This document shows positions 40,167 to 49,232 of a DNA stretch of 64,000 nt, piece after piece. The notes beneath the pieces were generated by a model, which was given only the letters and a program-made list of their open reading frames with translations, was not told the DNA's origin and ran no database searches. The stretch's first letter is position 1, and every line of letters begins with the position of its first letter. The position numbers and the translations under genes were made by a program. Source of the DNA: VAXT01 sp963728535 (GTDB lineage Bacteria > Actinomycetota > Thermoleophilia > Gaiellales > Gaiellaceae); NCBI GenBank assembly GCA_963728535.1, contig CAVSKK010000001.1, positions 930,001 to 994,000 of the forward strand. The letters run 5' to 3'.

Positions 40167-40707
40167 ACGTCTCCCTCAGATGGTCGAGCGCACGCGAGGT
40201 GCGCGACTTCACCGTCCCGATCCGCACGCCGAGCGCGGCTGCCGTCTCCTCCTCGGAGAGCTCGAGGAAGTAGCGGCACGCGATCACGAGCCGCTCCTCC
40301 TCGCGGAGCTCGTTGACCGCCGCGAGCAGGCGCTCGTGCTCCTCGTCCGCGAGCAGAGCCCCCTCGGGGGACGGAGCCGCGCCCCCCGAGGATCCTTCAG
40401 CGGCCGCGCGCAGGGCCAGACCGGTGCGGCGTCCCGCCGAACGGCGGCGGTTCCGAGCCTCGTTGGCGACGATCTGGAGCAGCCAGGGCCGAAACGGCGC
40501 GCCGCGGCGAAACCGTCCCAGCGCTCGATGGGCCTTGACGAAGCCCTCCTGCGCCGCGTCCTCGGCGTCGGCGGCGTTCCCGGCCACGAGATACGCGGTC
40601 CGGAACGCGATTCCCTGATATGCGCGCACAAGTTCCTCATAGGCGTCGTCGTCGCCCCGCTTCGCCCGTTCGACGAGCTCTTCATCTGTGGGTGGCCGGC
40701 TCACCAC
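40159..40707 (-). CDS. ECF-type RNA polymerase sigma factor
   Basis: 182 residues. Region 2 is ELVERAKRGDDDAYEELVRA, NAADAEDAAQEGFVKAHRAL and FRPWLLQIVANEARNRRRSA; region 4 is LVIACRYFLELSEEETAAAL followed by GVRIGTVKSRTSRALDHLRE, the helix-turn-helix that reads -35. The linker of about 35 residues is Gly/Ala-rich. It is paired with a membrane protein that may be its anti-sigma factor. The set of promoters it recognises is not evident, and I saw no clear shared motif upstream of its own gene. Confidence 0.94.
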   Translation of the reverse strand: MVSRPPTDEELVERAKRGDDDAYEELVRAYQGIAFRTAYLVAGNAADAEDAAQEGFVKAHRALGRFRRGAPFRPWLLQIVANEARNRRRSAGRRTGLALRAAAEGSSGGAAPSPEGALLADEEHERLLAAVNELREEERLVIACRYFLELSEEETAAALGVRIGTVKSRTSRALDHLRETYA

Positions 40708-40806
40708 CGCCCTACTTACACCGCGCGCGCGCGCAGAGTTCCCCCGTAGAGCGGCGTCCCCGAAATCCCGCGAGTCGGTTCCGCCACAAATGGGTAGGGT
40801 TCAATC

Positions 40807-41121
40807 ATGTTCGCAAGAGTCGCACGCTACGAGGTTGCGCCGGAGCGGATGGACGAGGCGGTCGAGGCTTTCCGTGAAGCCGTAACGGAGATCACCGGTC
40901 TCGAGGGCCTCAAAGGCGGCTCCGTGCTCACCGACGCGGAAGACGGGGTGATCATCTCGTTGACCTACTGGGAGAGCCGAACCGCGATGGAGGACAGCGA
41001 GGTGAAGGCGGCCGGTTTGCGGCGAGAAGCCGCGAAACGGGTTGACGGTAGCGTCGTCTCGGTGCACTGCCTCGATGTCGTCGCCGAGATCGACGGCGCC
41101 GCAGCGCCGAACACGGCCTAA
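40807..41121 (+). CDS. antibiotic-biosynthesis-monooxygenase-like (ABM) small protein
   Basis: 104 residues: MFARVARYEVAPERMDEAVE, AFREAVTEITGLEGLKGGSV, GVIISLTYWESRTAMEDSEV. The alternating strand/helix pattern and the central Y-W-E-S motif match the dimeric ferredoxin-like ABM/Dabb superfamily. Members include haem-degrading and quinone monooxygenases and many of unknown role. No haem-ligand asparagine or histidine set can be picked out with confidence. It is a single-gene unit between the ECF sigma gene (divergent) and the DUF1326 gene (convergent). Confidence 0.75.
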   Translation: MFARVARYEVAPERMDEAVEAFREAVTEITGLEGLKGGSVLTDAEDGVIISLTYWESRTAMEDSEVKAAGLRREAAKRVDGSVVSVHCLDVVAEIDGAAAPNTA

Positions 41122-41195
41122 AGCCGACCCGACCGTTCCGGCCGTGTCCAGGGCCTGGCCTTGGCCATGTTGGGAGCAGACGTGTGTCCGGCGCG

Positions 41196-41228
41196 GCCAT
41201 GTCCCGGTGCCTGGCACCTGGGCATGGC
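41196..41228. terminator. long hairpin between convergent ABM and DUF1326 genes
   Basis: GCCATGTCCCGGTGCC (41196-41211), a single T and GGCACCTGGGCATGGC (41213-41228) pair over 16 positions with one mismatch and one wobble, inner arms GGTGCC/GGCACC perfect. It lies in the 119-base gap between two converging stops, a good place for a bidirectional terminator. The upstream part of the gap (CCAGGGCCTGGCCTTGGCCATG) has a related composition, so a REP-like repeat is also possible. Confidence 0.5.
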
Positions 41229-41240
41229 GGAAAGAGTCGG

Positions 41241-41852
41241 TTAGGCGTTCGTGTAGTCGAAGGTCGAGAAGACGGCGTGCCGGCCCGCGAGGTCCCAGCT
41301 CATCTCGGGAAGGTCGACGCGGAAAGTCTCGCCCTCGGCGATCTCGCCGTCGCGCCAGATAAAGCCGGTTGTCTTCACGATTCGCACCTCGTTTTCGTCT
41401 CCGGTGACCGGGTTCGTCAGCGGCGTCATCCGGCTGTCGGTCACGCCCTCGATCGAGACCTGTGAGTGCCTGCCCTCAACGGTTACACCAATCGTCGTCC
41501 GGTCGACGGCGGTCTTCTCGTCGAGCATCGAGTTGAAGATCTCGAAGAGCCCGTAGCCCTCTTCCCCGCGCCAGATCCGGGCGAGCGCCTCGTACTGGTC
41601 GTCCTCAGCGCAGTCGATATACGCGTGGCCACGGCCGCCTCCCTCATGGATCGGTCCCGGCCACCAGAGTGCCCACGACGCCTTGGCGCCGGCGAGATCG
41701 GTGCCGTCGAAGCTGCCGTCCTCGATCACGTGGCTGATCAGCGCCTGGCAATTCCCCTCCGGCGAGTTCGGCAAGCCCCGGAAGTTGCAGCCGCAGCCGG
41801 GGTCGCAGTTGCAGAACTCGAGATAGGTGCCGGCAATTCGCCAGTCGGCCAC
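41241..41852 (-). CDS. DUF1326 family protein
   Basis: 203 residues from a GTG (VADWRIAGTYLEFCNCDPGC). The four-cysteine N-terminal cluster C-N-C-D-P-G-C-G-C-N-F is the hallmark of DUF1326. The rest is beta-rich: HAYIDCAEDDQYEALARIWR, IFNSMLDEKTAVDRTTIGV, FSTFDYTNA. The cysteine knot could bind metal, and family members are soluble. The function is unknown to me. The longer ATG reading to 41909 adds residues out of keeping with the fold. Confidence 0.85.
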   Translation of the reverse strand: MADWRIAGTYLEFCNCDPGCGCNFRGLPNSPEGNCQALISHVIEDGSFDGTDLAGAKASWALWWPGPIHEGGGRGHAYIDCAEDDQYEALARIWRGEEGYGLFEIFNSMLDEKTAVDRTTIGVTVEGRHSQVSIEGVTDSRMTPLTNPVTGDENEVRIVKTTGFIWRDGEIAEGETFRVDLPEMSWDLAGRHAVFSTFDYTNA

Positions 41853-41871
41853 AGAACGATTATGGCGGCTT

Positions 41872-42087
41872 CTAGCGAAAGAACCACAACAGCAAGAGAA
41901 AGAACGCAAAGAGCGCTCCGATCACACCCACCGAGATCAGGAAGATCCGCCCGAAGAGCCATGCGCCGAGCGCTATGTCGTCTTCGTCCTCTCCCTCGAG
42001 CCTGAAGAGCTCCCGGCGGTGACGCCACCACGCCACGCCTGCGACAGCGATCGCCAGAGCGATGAGCGCCCAGCCTCCGTCAGGCAA
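41872..42087 (-). CDS. 71-residue membrane protein downstream of dnaE
   Basis: Starts inside the last codons of dnaE (8-base overlap). Two hydrophobic helices (ALIALAIAVAGVAWW and RIFLISVGVIGALFAFFLLL) flank an acidic loop (LFRLEGEDEDDIALGAW). The C-terminus ends LLWFFR. No family is recognised. The coupled position suggests it is made with DnaE, but no functional link is known. Confidence 0.65.
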   Translation of the reverse strand: MPDGGWALIALAIAVAGVAWWRHRRELFRLEGEDEDDIALGAWLFGRIFLISVGVIGALFAFFLLLLWFFR

Positions 42088-45000
42088 CTGCGGCTTCGCC
42101 GAGGAGTGACTTCACCTCGGCGAAGAAGTCCGGCTCCGGCTTGACCCGGTAGTCGGACCCCAGCGCAAGTGTCGTCTCGCCCTGCGACGTCGAGATTGCG
42201 ACGATCACCGGCGTCTCGCCCGGGAACTCCTTCACGACCCCGGCGAGGCTCCGGACGATCCCGGCCGGCGCCTTGCGCCCGTCGACGCGCAGCCGCACCT
42301 CCTGTCGCTCCGCGGTTGCCTCGAACGCCGAGACCTCCATCGCAAGGAGCTTCGTCTCGCCCTCCTGCTTGTGGTCGACGCGTCCCTTGACGACGAGCAC
42401 GTTGTCCAGCTCGATGAGGTCGCGCGCCGCCCCGTAGACCGAATTGAAGACGACGACCTCGACCGAGCCCGCCAGATCGTCGAGCCGCATGAAGACCATC
42501 GGCTCGCCCTTCTTCGTCGTCAGCGGCTTGAGCGCGCCGACGATGCCGCCGACGGTGACGATCTCGCCGTCGCGCCGCTTCTCGGCCTCCGCCAGGCCAC
42601 AGTCCGTCTTGCGCCGAAGCTGCTCGCGGATCGCCTGGAGCGGATGCTCCGAGACGTAGACGCCGAGCGTCTCCTTCTCCATCCGCAGGAGCTCGCTCTT
42701 GTCGAGGTCGAGCCTCGGAACCGGCGGATGCTGAGGCGAAGCCGCCTGCGACTCCTCCTCGCCTCCGAGGTCGAAGATCGAGCCCTGTCCGGCCAGCCGA
42801 TCGGCCTGCATGCGGCCGCCCCACGCCGTCGCGGAGTCGAGCACGGCGATCATGCCGCCGCGCGAGTCGCCGGTGGAGTCGAGCGCGCCGCAGCGGACAA
42901 GCGCCTCGAGCGCGCGCTTGTTCGCGACCTGCGGGTCGACGCGCTCGCTGAAGTCCCAGATCGACATGAACGCCCCGCCCTCCTCGCGCGCGGCCACGAT
43001 CGCACGCGCCGCGGAGTCGCCGACGTTCTTGACCGCGTTCAGCCCGAACCGGATCTTGCCCTCGACGACCGCGAAATCGCACTCGGACTCGTTCACATCG
43101 GGCGGCTGGACCTCGATTCCCAGCTCGTGGCAGGCGCTCACGTAGAACGGCACGCGGTCTTTCGTGTTCATGACGGACGAGATCAGCGCCGCCATGTACT
43201 CGCGCGGATGATTCGCGCGGAGCCAAGCCGTCCGATACGCGATCATCGCGTAGCAGGCCGAATGCGCCTTGCCGAACGAGTAGTCCTGGGAGGACTCCAT
43301 GTCCTTCCAGAGCTGGTTCGCGACAGCGGGCGGCGTGTCGGTCTGCGCGCAACCCTCGAGGAACTTCTCCTTGAGGGAGGCCATCAGCTCGTGGATCTTC
43401 TTGCCGATCGCCTTGCGCAGGTCGTCCGCCTCGGCAGGCGAGAAGCCCGCGATCTGCTTGGCGATCTCGAGGTACTGCTCCTGGTAGATGCAGATCCCGT
43501 GCGTGACGCCGGTGATCGCCTCGAGGCGCTTGTCGATGAACGTGACCGGCTCGCGCCCGTTCTTGCGCTTCGCGTATGAGGGGATGTAGCCCATCGGGCC
43601 CGGCCGGTAGAGGGCAACCAGAGCGATCAGGTCCTCGAACTCCGTCGGCCGCACCTGCTTCAGCGCCTCGCGCATGCCGGACGACTCGAACTGGAAGACG
43701 CCGATCGCGTCGCCGCGCGCGAGCATCTCGAACGTCTTCGCGTCGTCCATCGGGAGCTTCGCGATCTCGAGCCCGCCGCCGATCAGGTCGACCGCCTTGT
43801 CGATCACGTCGAGGTTGCGCAAGCCCAGGAAGTCCATCTTCAGCAGGCCGAGCGCCTCGACGTCCCACATCCCGAACTGCGTCACCGTCTCCTGGCCCTC
43901 GCCCTTGCGCTGGAGCGGGACGACGTCGGTCAGCGGCCGGTCGGAGATGACGACGCCGGCGGCGTGGATCGAGTCCTGGCGGACGAGGCCCTCGAGCGGC
44001 TTGGCAAGATCGACGATCTCGCGCGCCTGCGGATCGTTGTCGTAGGCCGCCTTCAGCTCGGCGCCGGGCTTGAGGCACTCGTCGAGGTAGACCTTCGGGC
44101 CCTCGGGGATCAGCTTCGCGATCTTGTCGACCTCGCCGTAGGGGATCTCGAGGACGCGGCCCGCGTCGCGCACGGCCGCCCTGGCCATCATCGTCCCGAA
44201 CGTGATGATCTGGGCGACGCGGTCGCGCCCGTACTTCTCGGCGACGTAGTTGATGACGCGGTCTCGGCCGGCAACCGAGAAGTCGATGTCCATGTCGGGC
44301 ATCGACTTGCGGCCCGGGTTCAAGAAGCGCTCGAAGAGGAGGTCGTAGCGGATCGGGTCGACGTCCGTGATCTCGAGGCAGTAGGCGGCGAGCGAGCCCG
44401 CGGTCGATCCGCGGCCCGGGCCGACCGAGACGCCGTTGCGCTTCGCGAAGTTGACGAAGTCCCAGACGATCAGGAAGTAGTCGGAGAAGCCCATCTCCCG
44501 GATGACCTTCAGCTCGTACTTGAGGCGTTCCTGGAGATCGGCCGTGACGCGGTCGTAGCGCTTGGCCAGGCCCTTCTCGCACAACTCGACGAGGTAGTCG
44601 AAGGCGTCGCGATCCTCCGGGACCGGATATTTCGGCAGGCGGATCGTTCCGAGCTCGATCTCGACGTTGCACCGCTCGGCGACCTCGAGCGTCCGCGCCA
44701 CGGCGGCCGGGTACTCGGCGAAGTCGTGAGCCATCTCCTCCGGGGTCTTGAAGTAGAACTGGTCGGTGTCGAAGCGCCAGTGGTTCGGGTTCTTCAGCGA
44801 GTCGCCGGACTGGATGCAAAGGAGCGCCTCGTGCGCGCGCGCGTCCTCGTGGAGCAGGTAGTGGACATCGCCGGTCGCGACGAGCGGCAGGCCGGTTCCC
44901 TCAGCCATGCGCGCGAGGAGCGGGTTGATGCGCGCCTGCTCGCCGAGCCCTGCGTTCTGGATCTCGACGTAGGTCGAGTCACGCCCGAAGACCTGGACGA

Positions 45001-45475
45001 GCCGGTCGAGGTCGGCCGCGGCGTCTGCCTCGCGCGATTCCTCGAGCGCCTTCGAGACGCGCCCGGAGAGGCATCCGGAGAGTGCGATCAGCCCCGGCGA
45101 GTGGGTCTCGAGCAGGCTCCAGTCGACGCGCGGCTTGTAGTAATAGCCCTGCAAATAGCCCGCTGAGGCGAGCTTGATGAGGTTGCCGTAGCCCTCGTTC
45201 GACTCGGCGAGGAGCGTCAGATGGGCATACCCCTTCTCCTGCTTCGAAGCGTCGTCGCAGACGTAGACCTCGCAGCCGATGATCGGCTTGACGCCCTGCT
45301 GGCCCGCGTGCTTGAAGAGCTGGATCGCCCCGGCGAGCGAGCCGTGATCGGTGAGCCCGACAGCGGGCATCTCGAGCTCCGCCGCCCGCGCCGCCAGAGC
45401 CGGAATGCGGCAGGCTCCGTCGAGAATCGAGAACTCGGAGTGGACGTGCAGGTGGACGAACGATGCCTCGGACAC
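42080..45475 (-). CDS. dnaE: DNA polymerase III, alpha subunit
   Basis: 1131 residues. The N-terminal PHP domain is intact (FVHLHVHSEFSILDGACRIP, GLTDHGSLAGAIQLF). The polymerase core has VGPGRGSTAGSLAAYCLEIT, the catalytic aspartates in KSMPDMDIDFSVAGRDRVIN, GVFQFESSGMREALKQV, and HGICIYQEQYLEIAKQIAGF. The C-terminal OB fold (IVTVGGIVGALKPLTTKKGE) and tail follow. It is the main replicative polymerase of the DnaE1 class. It is transcribed alone with the 71-aa gene, after a hairpin that separates it from the ABC exporter genes. Confidence 0.97.
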   Translation of the reverse strand: MSEASFVHLHVHSEFSILDGACRIPALAARAAELEMPAVGLTDHGSLAGAIQLFKHAGQQGVKPIIGCEVYVCDDASKQEKGYAHLTLLAESNEGYGNLIKLASAGYLQGYYYKPRVDWSLLETHSPGLIALSGCLSGRVSKALEESREADAAADLDRLVQVFGRDSTYVEIQNAGLGEQARINPLLARMAEGTGLPLVATGDVHYLLHEDARAHEALLCIQSGDSLKNPNHWRFDTDQFYFKTPEEMAHDFAEYPAAVARTLEVAERCNVEIELGTIRLPKYPVPEDRDAFDYLVELCEKGLAKRYDRVTADLQERLKYELKVIREMGFSDYFLIVWDFVNFAKRNGVSVGPGRGSTAGSLAAYCLEITDVDPIRYDLLFERFLNPGRKSMPDMDIDFSVAGRDRVINYVAEKYGRDRVAQIITFGTMMARAAVRDAGRVLEIPYGEVDKIAKLIPEGPKVYLDECLKPGAELKAAYDNDPQAREIVDLAKPLEGLVRQDSIHAAGVVISDRPLTDVVPLQRKGEGQETVTQFGMWDVEALGLLKMDFLGLRNLDVIDKAVDLIGGGLEIAKLPMDDAKTFEMLARGDAIGVFQFESSGMREALKQVRPTEFEDLIALVALYRPGPMGYIPSYAKRKNGREPVTFIDKRLEAITGVTHGICIYQEQYLEIAKQIAGFSPAEADDLRKAIGKKIHELMASLKEKFLEGCAQTDTPPAVANQLWKDMESSQDYSFGKAHSACYAMIAYRTAWLRANHPREYMAALISSVMNTKDRVPFYVSACHELGIEVQPPDVNESECDFAVVEGKIRFGLNAVKNVGDSAARAIVAAREEGGAFMSIWDFSERVDPQVANKRALEALVRCGALDSTGDSRGGMIAVLDSATAWGGRMQADRLAGQGSIFDLGGEEESQAASPQHPPVPRLDLDKSELLRMEKETLGVYVSEHPLQAIREQLRRKTDCGLAEAEKRRDGEIVTVGGIVGALKPLTTKKGEPMVFMRLDDLAGSVEVVVFNSVYGAARDLIELDNVLVVKGRVDHKQEGETKLLAMEVSAFEATAERQEVRLRVDGRKAPAGIVRSLAGVVKEFPGETPVIVAISTSQGETTLALGSDYRVKPEPDFFAEVKSLLGEAAVA

Positions 45476-45491
45476 GGGGAAGCCAGTCTAG

Positions 45492-45531
45492 AAATCCGAT
45501 CGGGTGGCATCGGCCGGCCCGATTTGGATTT
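45492..45531 (-). terminator. hairpin after the ABC exporter genes
   Basis: On the minus strand AAATCCAAATCGGG and CCGATCGGATTT pair with one bulge around a 14-base loop, followed by a T-rich end. It lies 20 bases past the permease stop and before dnaE on the same strand, so it probably ends the exporter transcript. Confidence 0.5.
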
Positions 45532-45550
45532 CCCCCAACTTGCGGCCGGT

Positions 45551-46339
45551 TCAGTCGACCAGCTTCCGCTCCATCGCGCGAATTGCGATCCGCCACATGA
45601 TCAGCGCGAACAGGACGAGGACTCCCATGCGCGCGAGATCGACCCAGCTCACTTCCATGAAGACGAAATCGCGCACGAGCTGGACGCACTGGTGCAAGGG
45701 GTTGAGCTGGGCCAGCCCTTGGCCCCATTCGGGCAGCCCGCTCAGCGGAAAGAAGGTCCCCGCGACGAGAAAGAGCGGCGTCAGCACCGCGCTCACGATG
45801 TAGTTGAAGTTCTCGAACGACTTCGCGAAACCGGCGACCATGATCCCGAAGCCGGCCCAGCCCAGGCCCGCGGTCCAGGCGATCACCGGCACGAACAGCA
45901 TCCCCCACGACGGATCGAGCCCGAACGGTATGGCGACGATGAGCGGCACGCAGCCGTAGAGGCCGGCTCGTGTCGCGATCCAGAGCGTCTCGGCGGTGAC
46001 GAGCTCTTCCGTGTCGACCGGCGCCGCGAGGATCGCGTCGTAGGTGCGCTGGAACTGGTACTTGACGAACGTCCCGAACATGGCGGGGAAGGCAGCCGAG
46101 AAGAGGACCGCGGTCGCAACCGTCCCCGTGGCGATGAAATCGAGGGTCCGGTGGCCGCCGATCGTCCCAACGAGCGAGCCGAACCCGAAGCCGAACGCGA
46201 GAAAATAGATCGTCGGCTCGACGGTCGAGGAGAATGTGGTCGAGCGCCAGAAGGACGTGAAGTTGACGATCTCGCGCACGAGGACACCGGTCAGGGCGGG
46301 CCGCTCGAGCCGGCCGATCCCGGCCGCACGAGCCGCCAT
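45551..46339 (-). CDS. ABC-2 type transporter permease (NodJ-like)
   Basis: 262 residues with six hydrophobic helices. RSTTFSSTVEPTIYFLAFGF, FSAAFPAMFGTFVKYQFQRT and YDAILAAPVDTEELVTAETL are typical of the NodJ/DrrB family, and LFLVAGTFFPLSGLPEWGQG lies before the last periplasmic loop. It forms the membrane half of an exporter with the upstream ATPase, sharing one base with its stop (TGATG). NodIJ-like pairs export lipo-oligosaccharides, drugs or glycolipids; the cargo here is unknown. Confidence 0.93.
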   Translation of the reverse strand: MAARAAGIGRLERPALTGVLVREIVNFTSFWRSTTFSSTVEPTIYFLAFGFGFGSLVGTIGGHRTLDFIATGTVATAVLFSAAFPAMFGTFVKYQFQRTYDAILAAPVDTEELVTAETLWIATRAGLYGCVPLIVAIPFGLDPSWGMLFVPVIAWTAGLGWAGFGIMVAGFAKSFENFNYIVSAVLTPLFLVAGTFFPLSGLPEWGQGLAQLNPLHQCVQLVRDFVFMEVSWVDLARMGVLVLFALIMWRIAIRAMERKLVD

Positions 46340-47238
46340 CAGTCGATCTCCTCGCCGGTGAGCAGGACGAAGACGTCCTCGAGGTTCGCCGGACGACGCT
46401 CGCCCTCGAATGGTTTCTCGCCGTTCGCATCGACGCCGAGTACGGCCACGCTGGTGCCGGTGCGCCGCGTGCGCAGGCCGGCGGCGCCCGCCTCCGACTC
46501 GACCTCGGCGAGACGCGGGGGCGGCCCGTAGACCTCGAGCACGTCGCTGCCCGCGTGCTTGCTCACGAGCTCGGACGGCGACCCGGCGGCGACCGCGCTT
46601 CCGTGCGACATGATCAGCACCGTGTCCGCGAGGCGCTGGGCCTCCTCGATGTAGTGGGTCGACATGAGGATCGTCGTCCCCTCGGAGCGCAACGCGTCGA
46701 TCAGCGCCCAGAGCTCCTGGCGAACCTGCGGGTCGAGGCCGACCGTGGGCTCGTCCATCAGCACGAGCCGGGGACGGTGCACGAGCGCCCGCGCGATCAG
46801 GAGGCGCCGCCGCATCCCGCCGGAGAGCTTGTCCACGCGCGTGTCGCGGCGATCGACGAGATTGGCCATCTTCAGAGACCTCTCGATGGCCTCGGCGCGG
46901 TCGGCCCGGCCGATCCGGTACAGGTGCGTGAAGACGAGCAGGTTCTGCTGCACGGTGAGCGGCGTGTCGAGGTTGTCGAGCTGCGGGACGACACCGCATT
47001 CGGCGCGGGCAGGCTTCGACTCGCGCGGCAGCCGGAACCCGAGCACGTCGATCTCACCTTCGTCTGCGATCGACTGGGCCGTGAGGATCCGCATCGTCGT
47101 CGACTTGCCCGCGCCGTTCGGGCCGAGCAGGCCCACGCACGTGCCGACCGGGACGTCGAGGTCGAGGTGGTCGACCGCGGTGATCGTCCCGTAGCGCTTG
47201 ACGACGCCGCGCAGGCGGATGGCGAGCTCGTCGCTCAC
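46339..47238 (-). CDS. ABC transporter ATP-binding protein (NodI-like)
   Basis: 299 residues from a GTG (VSDELAIRLRGVVKRYG). Walker A is LLGPNGAGKSTTMRIL, the signature LSGGMRRRLLIARALVHRP, and Walker B plus catalytic Glu PRLVLMDEPTVGLDP; the H-loop is LMSTHYIEEAQRLAD. The C-terminal ~80 residues resemble the DUF4162-type regulatory tail of drug exporters (SDVLEVYGPPPRLAEVESEA). With the permease gene it forms a complete exporter. The long ORF to 47709 is rejected because its N-terminus is basic and lies over aconitase. Confidence 0.95.
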   Translation of the reverse strand: MSDELAIRLRGVVKRYGTITAVDHLDLDVPVGTCVGLLGPNGAGKSTTMRILTAQSIADEGEIDVLGFRLPRESKPARAECGVVPQLDNLDTPLTVQQNLLVFTHLYRIGRADRAEAIERSLKMANLVDRRDTRVDKLSGGMRRRLLIARALVHRPRLVLMDEPTVGLDPQVRQELWALIDALRSEGTTILMSTHYIEEAQRLADTVLIMSHGSAVAAGSPSELVSKHAGSDVLEVYGPPPRLAEVESEAGAAGLRTRRTGTSVAVLGVDANGEKPFEGERRPANLEDVFVLLTGEEID

Positions 47239-47261
47239 CTGTCCAGCATGCCAGCCGCCGC

Positions 47262-49232
47262 TTACTGAACGACGGCGGGAGCCTCGCTGCGAATCAGCGC
47301 GAGCAATCCGCCGGAGACGAGCATCTCGCGCTCGCGGGCGGAGAACGAGAGCAGAAGCTCGACCTGCCCGCCGTCCGCCAGCTGGGCGCTCAGCGACTCG
47401 CCTCCGTTCGCGACCGCGCCCCGCGCACCGTCGATCCGCCAGACCTGCCCGAGCTCGGCACGGTCGAAGTCGCCCTCGCTCGCAAACGTGAGCGGCAGGA
47501 CGCCCTGGCAGACGAGGTTCCGGCGATGGATGCGCGCGAAGCTCTTCGCGACGACGGCGCGGATGCCGAGGTAGACAGGCGCGATCGCAGCGTGCTCGCG
47601 CGACGAGCCCTGCCCGTAGTTGTGGCCCCCGACGATGAAAGCTCCTCGCCACTCGAGCGCACGGTCGTGGAACCCGGGATCCTGGCGGCGGAACATGTAC
47701 TTCGCGCACTCGGCGATGTTCGGCCAGAGGCTCATCCCAACGGCGCCGTCGGGAGCCATGTCGCCGGTCGAGACGTCGTCGCCGACGACGATCGTGACGC
47801 GGCCCTCGATCACGTCGGGCACCGGGCGGCCACGCGGCGGCGGGACGATCGTGTCGCCGCGGACGAGCTCGACCGCGCGCGCCTCATCGGCCGGGGGCGG
47901 CGCGAGGATGTGCCGGTCGACGATCGACGGGTCGCTTGGCGCCGCTGCTATTTCGGGCGGCTTGCCGAGAGTGCGCGGATCGGTGATCTCGCCGCGGAGG
48001 GCGGTCGCTGCGGCGGTCGCAGGCGAGCAGAGGTACACCTCGTCGCCGGCCGTCCCGCTGCGCCCGGGGAAGTTGCGGTTGAACGTCCGCACAGAGGGCA
48101 GGCCGGCCGCCGGGGCCTGACCGACCCCGATGCACGGGCCGCACACGGGCTCGAGCACGCGCGCCCCAGCGGCGACGAGATCGAGGTAGACGCCGCTCCG
48201 CGCGATCGTCTCGAGAATCTGCCGTGACCCGGGCGTCACGGTCAGCTGCAGCTCGGGCGACAGCGTCTCGTCGCGCATGACGGCCGCCACGATCGCAAGA
48301 TCCTCGTAGGACGAGTTGACCGAGGAGCCGACGCAGACCTGAGCCGTCTTCGTTCCGGCAAGCTCGGCCACCGGTACGACGTTGCCGGGCGAATGGGGCT
48401 TCGCGATCAAGGGCTCGAGCGAGCCGAGGTCGATCACCTCAAGCCGGTCGTACTCGCCACCGGGATCGGCGGCGAGCTCGGCCCAGTCGCTCTCCCGACC
48501 CTGCACCGCGAGCCACTCGCGCACCCGCTCGTCACTCGGAAAGAGTGCGGTCGTCGCGCCCGTCTCGACGATCATGTTGCAGATCGTCGCCCGCTCCGTC
48601 GCCGACAGGCCCGCGACGCCGTCGCCGTGGAACTCGAAGATCTTGCCGACGCCGCCGCGGACGTCGAAGCGCCGCAGCAGCTCGAGGATGACGTCCTTCG
48701 CCTGCACCCAGTCCGAGAGCACGCCCTCGAGGCGGACGCCAACGACCTCGGGACACGCGGTCGCGAACGGGTAGCCGGCCATCGCGACCGCGACCTCGAG
48801 CCCGCCCGCGCCGATTGCGAGGCTGCCGAGCCCGCCCGCGGCGGTCGTGTGCGAGTCGGCGCCGAGGAGCAGCGCGCCCGGCCGCGAGAAGCGCTCCAGG
48901 TGCACGTAGTGCGAGATCCCGTTCCCGGGCCGCGAATAGAGCAAACCGAATCTTTCGCAAAAGGACTTCAGGTAGCGGTGGGCCTCCATGTCCTTCGTGT
49001 CGAGCTGCAGGGTGTTGTGGTCGACGTACATGACCGCAAGCGGCACGACGCAGCGGTCGACCTCGAGCGCCTCGAACTGGAGACAGCACATGCTCCCCGT
49101 GACGTCCTCGATCAGGATCTGGTCGACCGCGAGCTCGATCTCCTCGCCGGGAACGAGCGAGCCTCCGACGAGGTGTGCGTCGAGCAGCTTTCGTGTCAGC
49201 GTGCGAGGCTCGGAGCTCAATGCCCGACTCAC
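47262..49232 (-). CDS. acn: aconitate hydratase, monomeric AcnA/IRP-like short form
   Basis: 656 residues. The [4Fe-4S] cysteines are in EPVCGPCIGVGQAPAAG and CSPATAAATALRGE, the substrate motifs are LGADSHTTAAGGLGSLAIG and NSSYEDLAIVAAVM, and the C-terminal swivelling domain has GHNYGQGSSREHAAIAPVYL. It isomerises citrate and isocitrate in the TCA cycle. This is the shorter (about 650-residue) aconitase type found in many Actinobacteria and archaea. Start GTG 49232 overlaps the divergent start of the 103-aa gene; a TTG about 12 bases inside is the alternative. Confidence 0.93.
   Translation of the reverse strand: MSRALSSEPRTLTRKLLDAHLVGGSLVPGEEIELAVDQILIEDVTGSMCCLQFEALEVDRCVVPLAVMYVDHNTLQLDTKDMEAHRYLKSFCERFGLLYSRPGNGISHYVHLERFSRPGALLLGADSHTTAAGGLGSLAIGAGGLEVAVAMAGYPFATACPEVVGVRLEGVLSDWVQAKDVILELLRRFDVRGGVGKIFEFHGDGVAGLSATERATICNMIVETGATTALFPSDERVREWLAVQGRESDWAELAADPGGEYDRLEVIDLGSLEPLIAKPHSPGNVVPVAELAGTKTAQVCVGSSVNSSYEDLAIVAAVMRDETLSPELQLTVTPGSRQILETIARSGVYLDLVAAGARVLEPVCGPCIGVGQAPAAGLPSVRTFNRNFPGRSGTAGDEVYLCSPATAAATALRGEITDPRTLGKPPEIAAAPSDPSIVDRHILAPPPADEARAVELVRGDTIVPPPRGRPVPDVIEGRVTIVVGDDVSTGDMAPDGAVGMSLWPNIAECAKYMFRRQDPGFHDRALEWRGAFIVGGHNYGQGSSREHAAIAPVYLGIRAVVAKSFARIHRRNLVCQGVLPLTFASEGDFDRAELGQVWRIDGARGAVANGGESLSAQLADGGQVELLLSFSAREREMLVSGGLLALIRSEAPAVVQ

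Noticed and set aside
41973..44819. 948-aa minus-strand ORF inside dnaE
   Set aside because: Extremely Arg/Gly/Asp-rich and lies in another frame of dnaE, whose polymerase motifs are complete.
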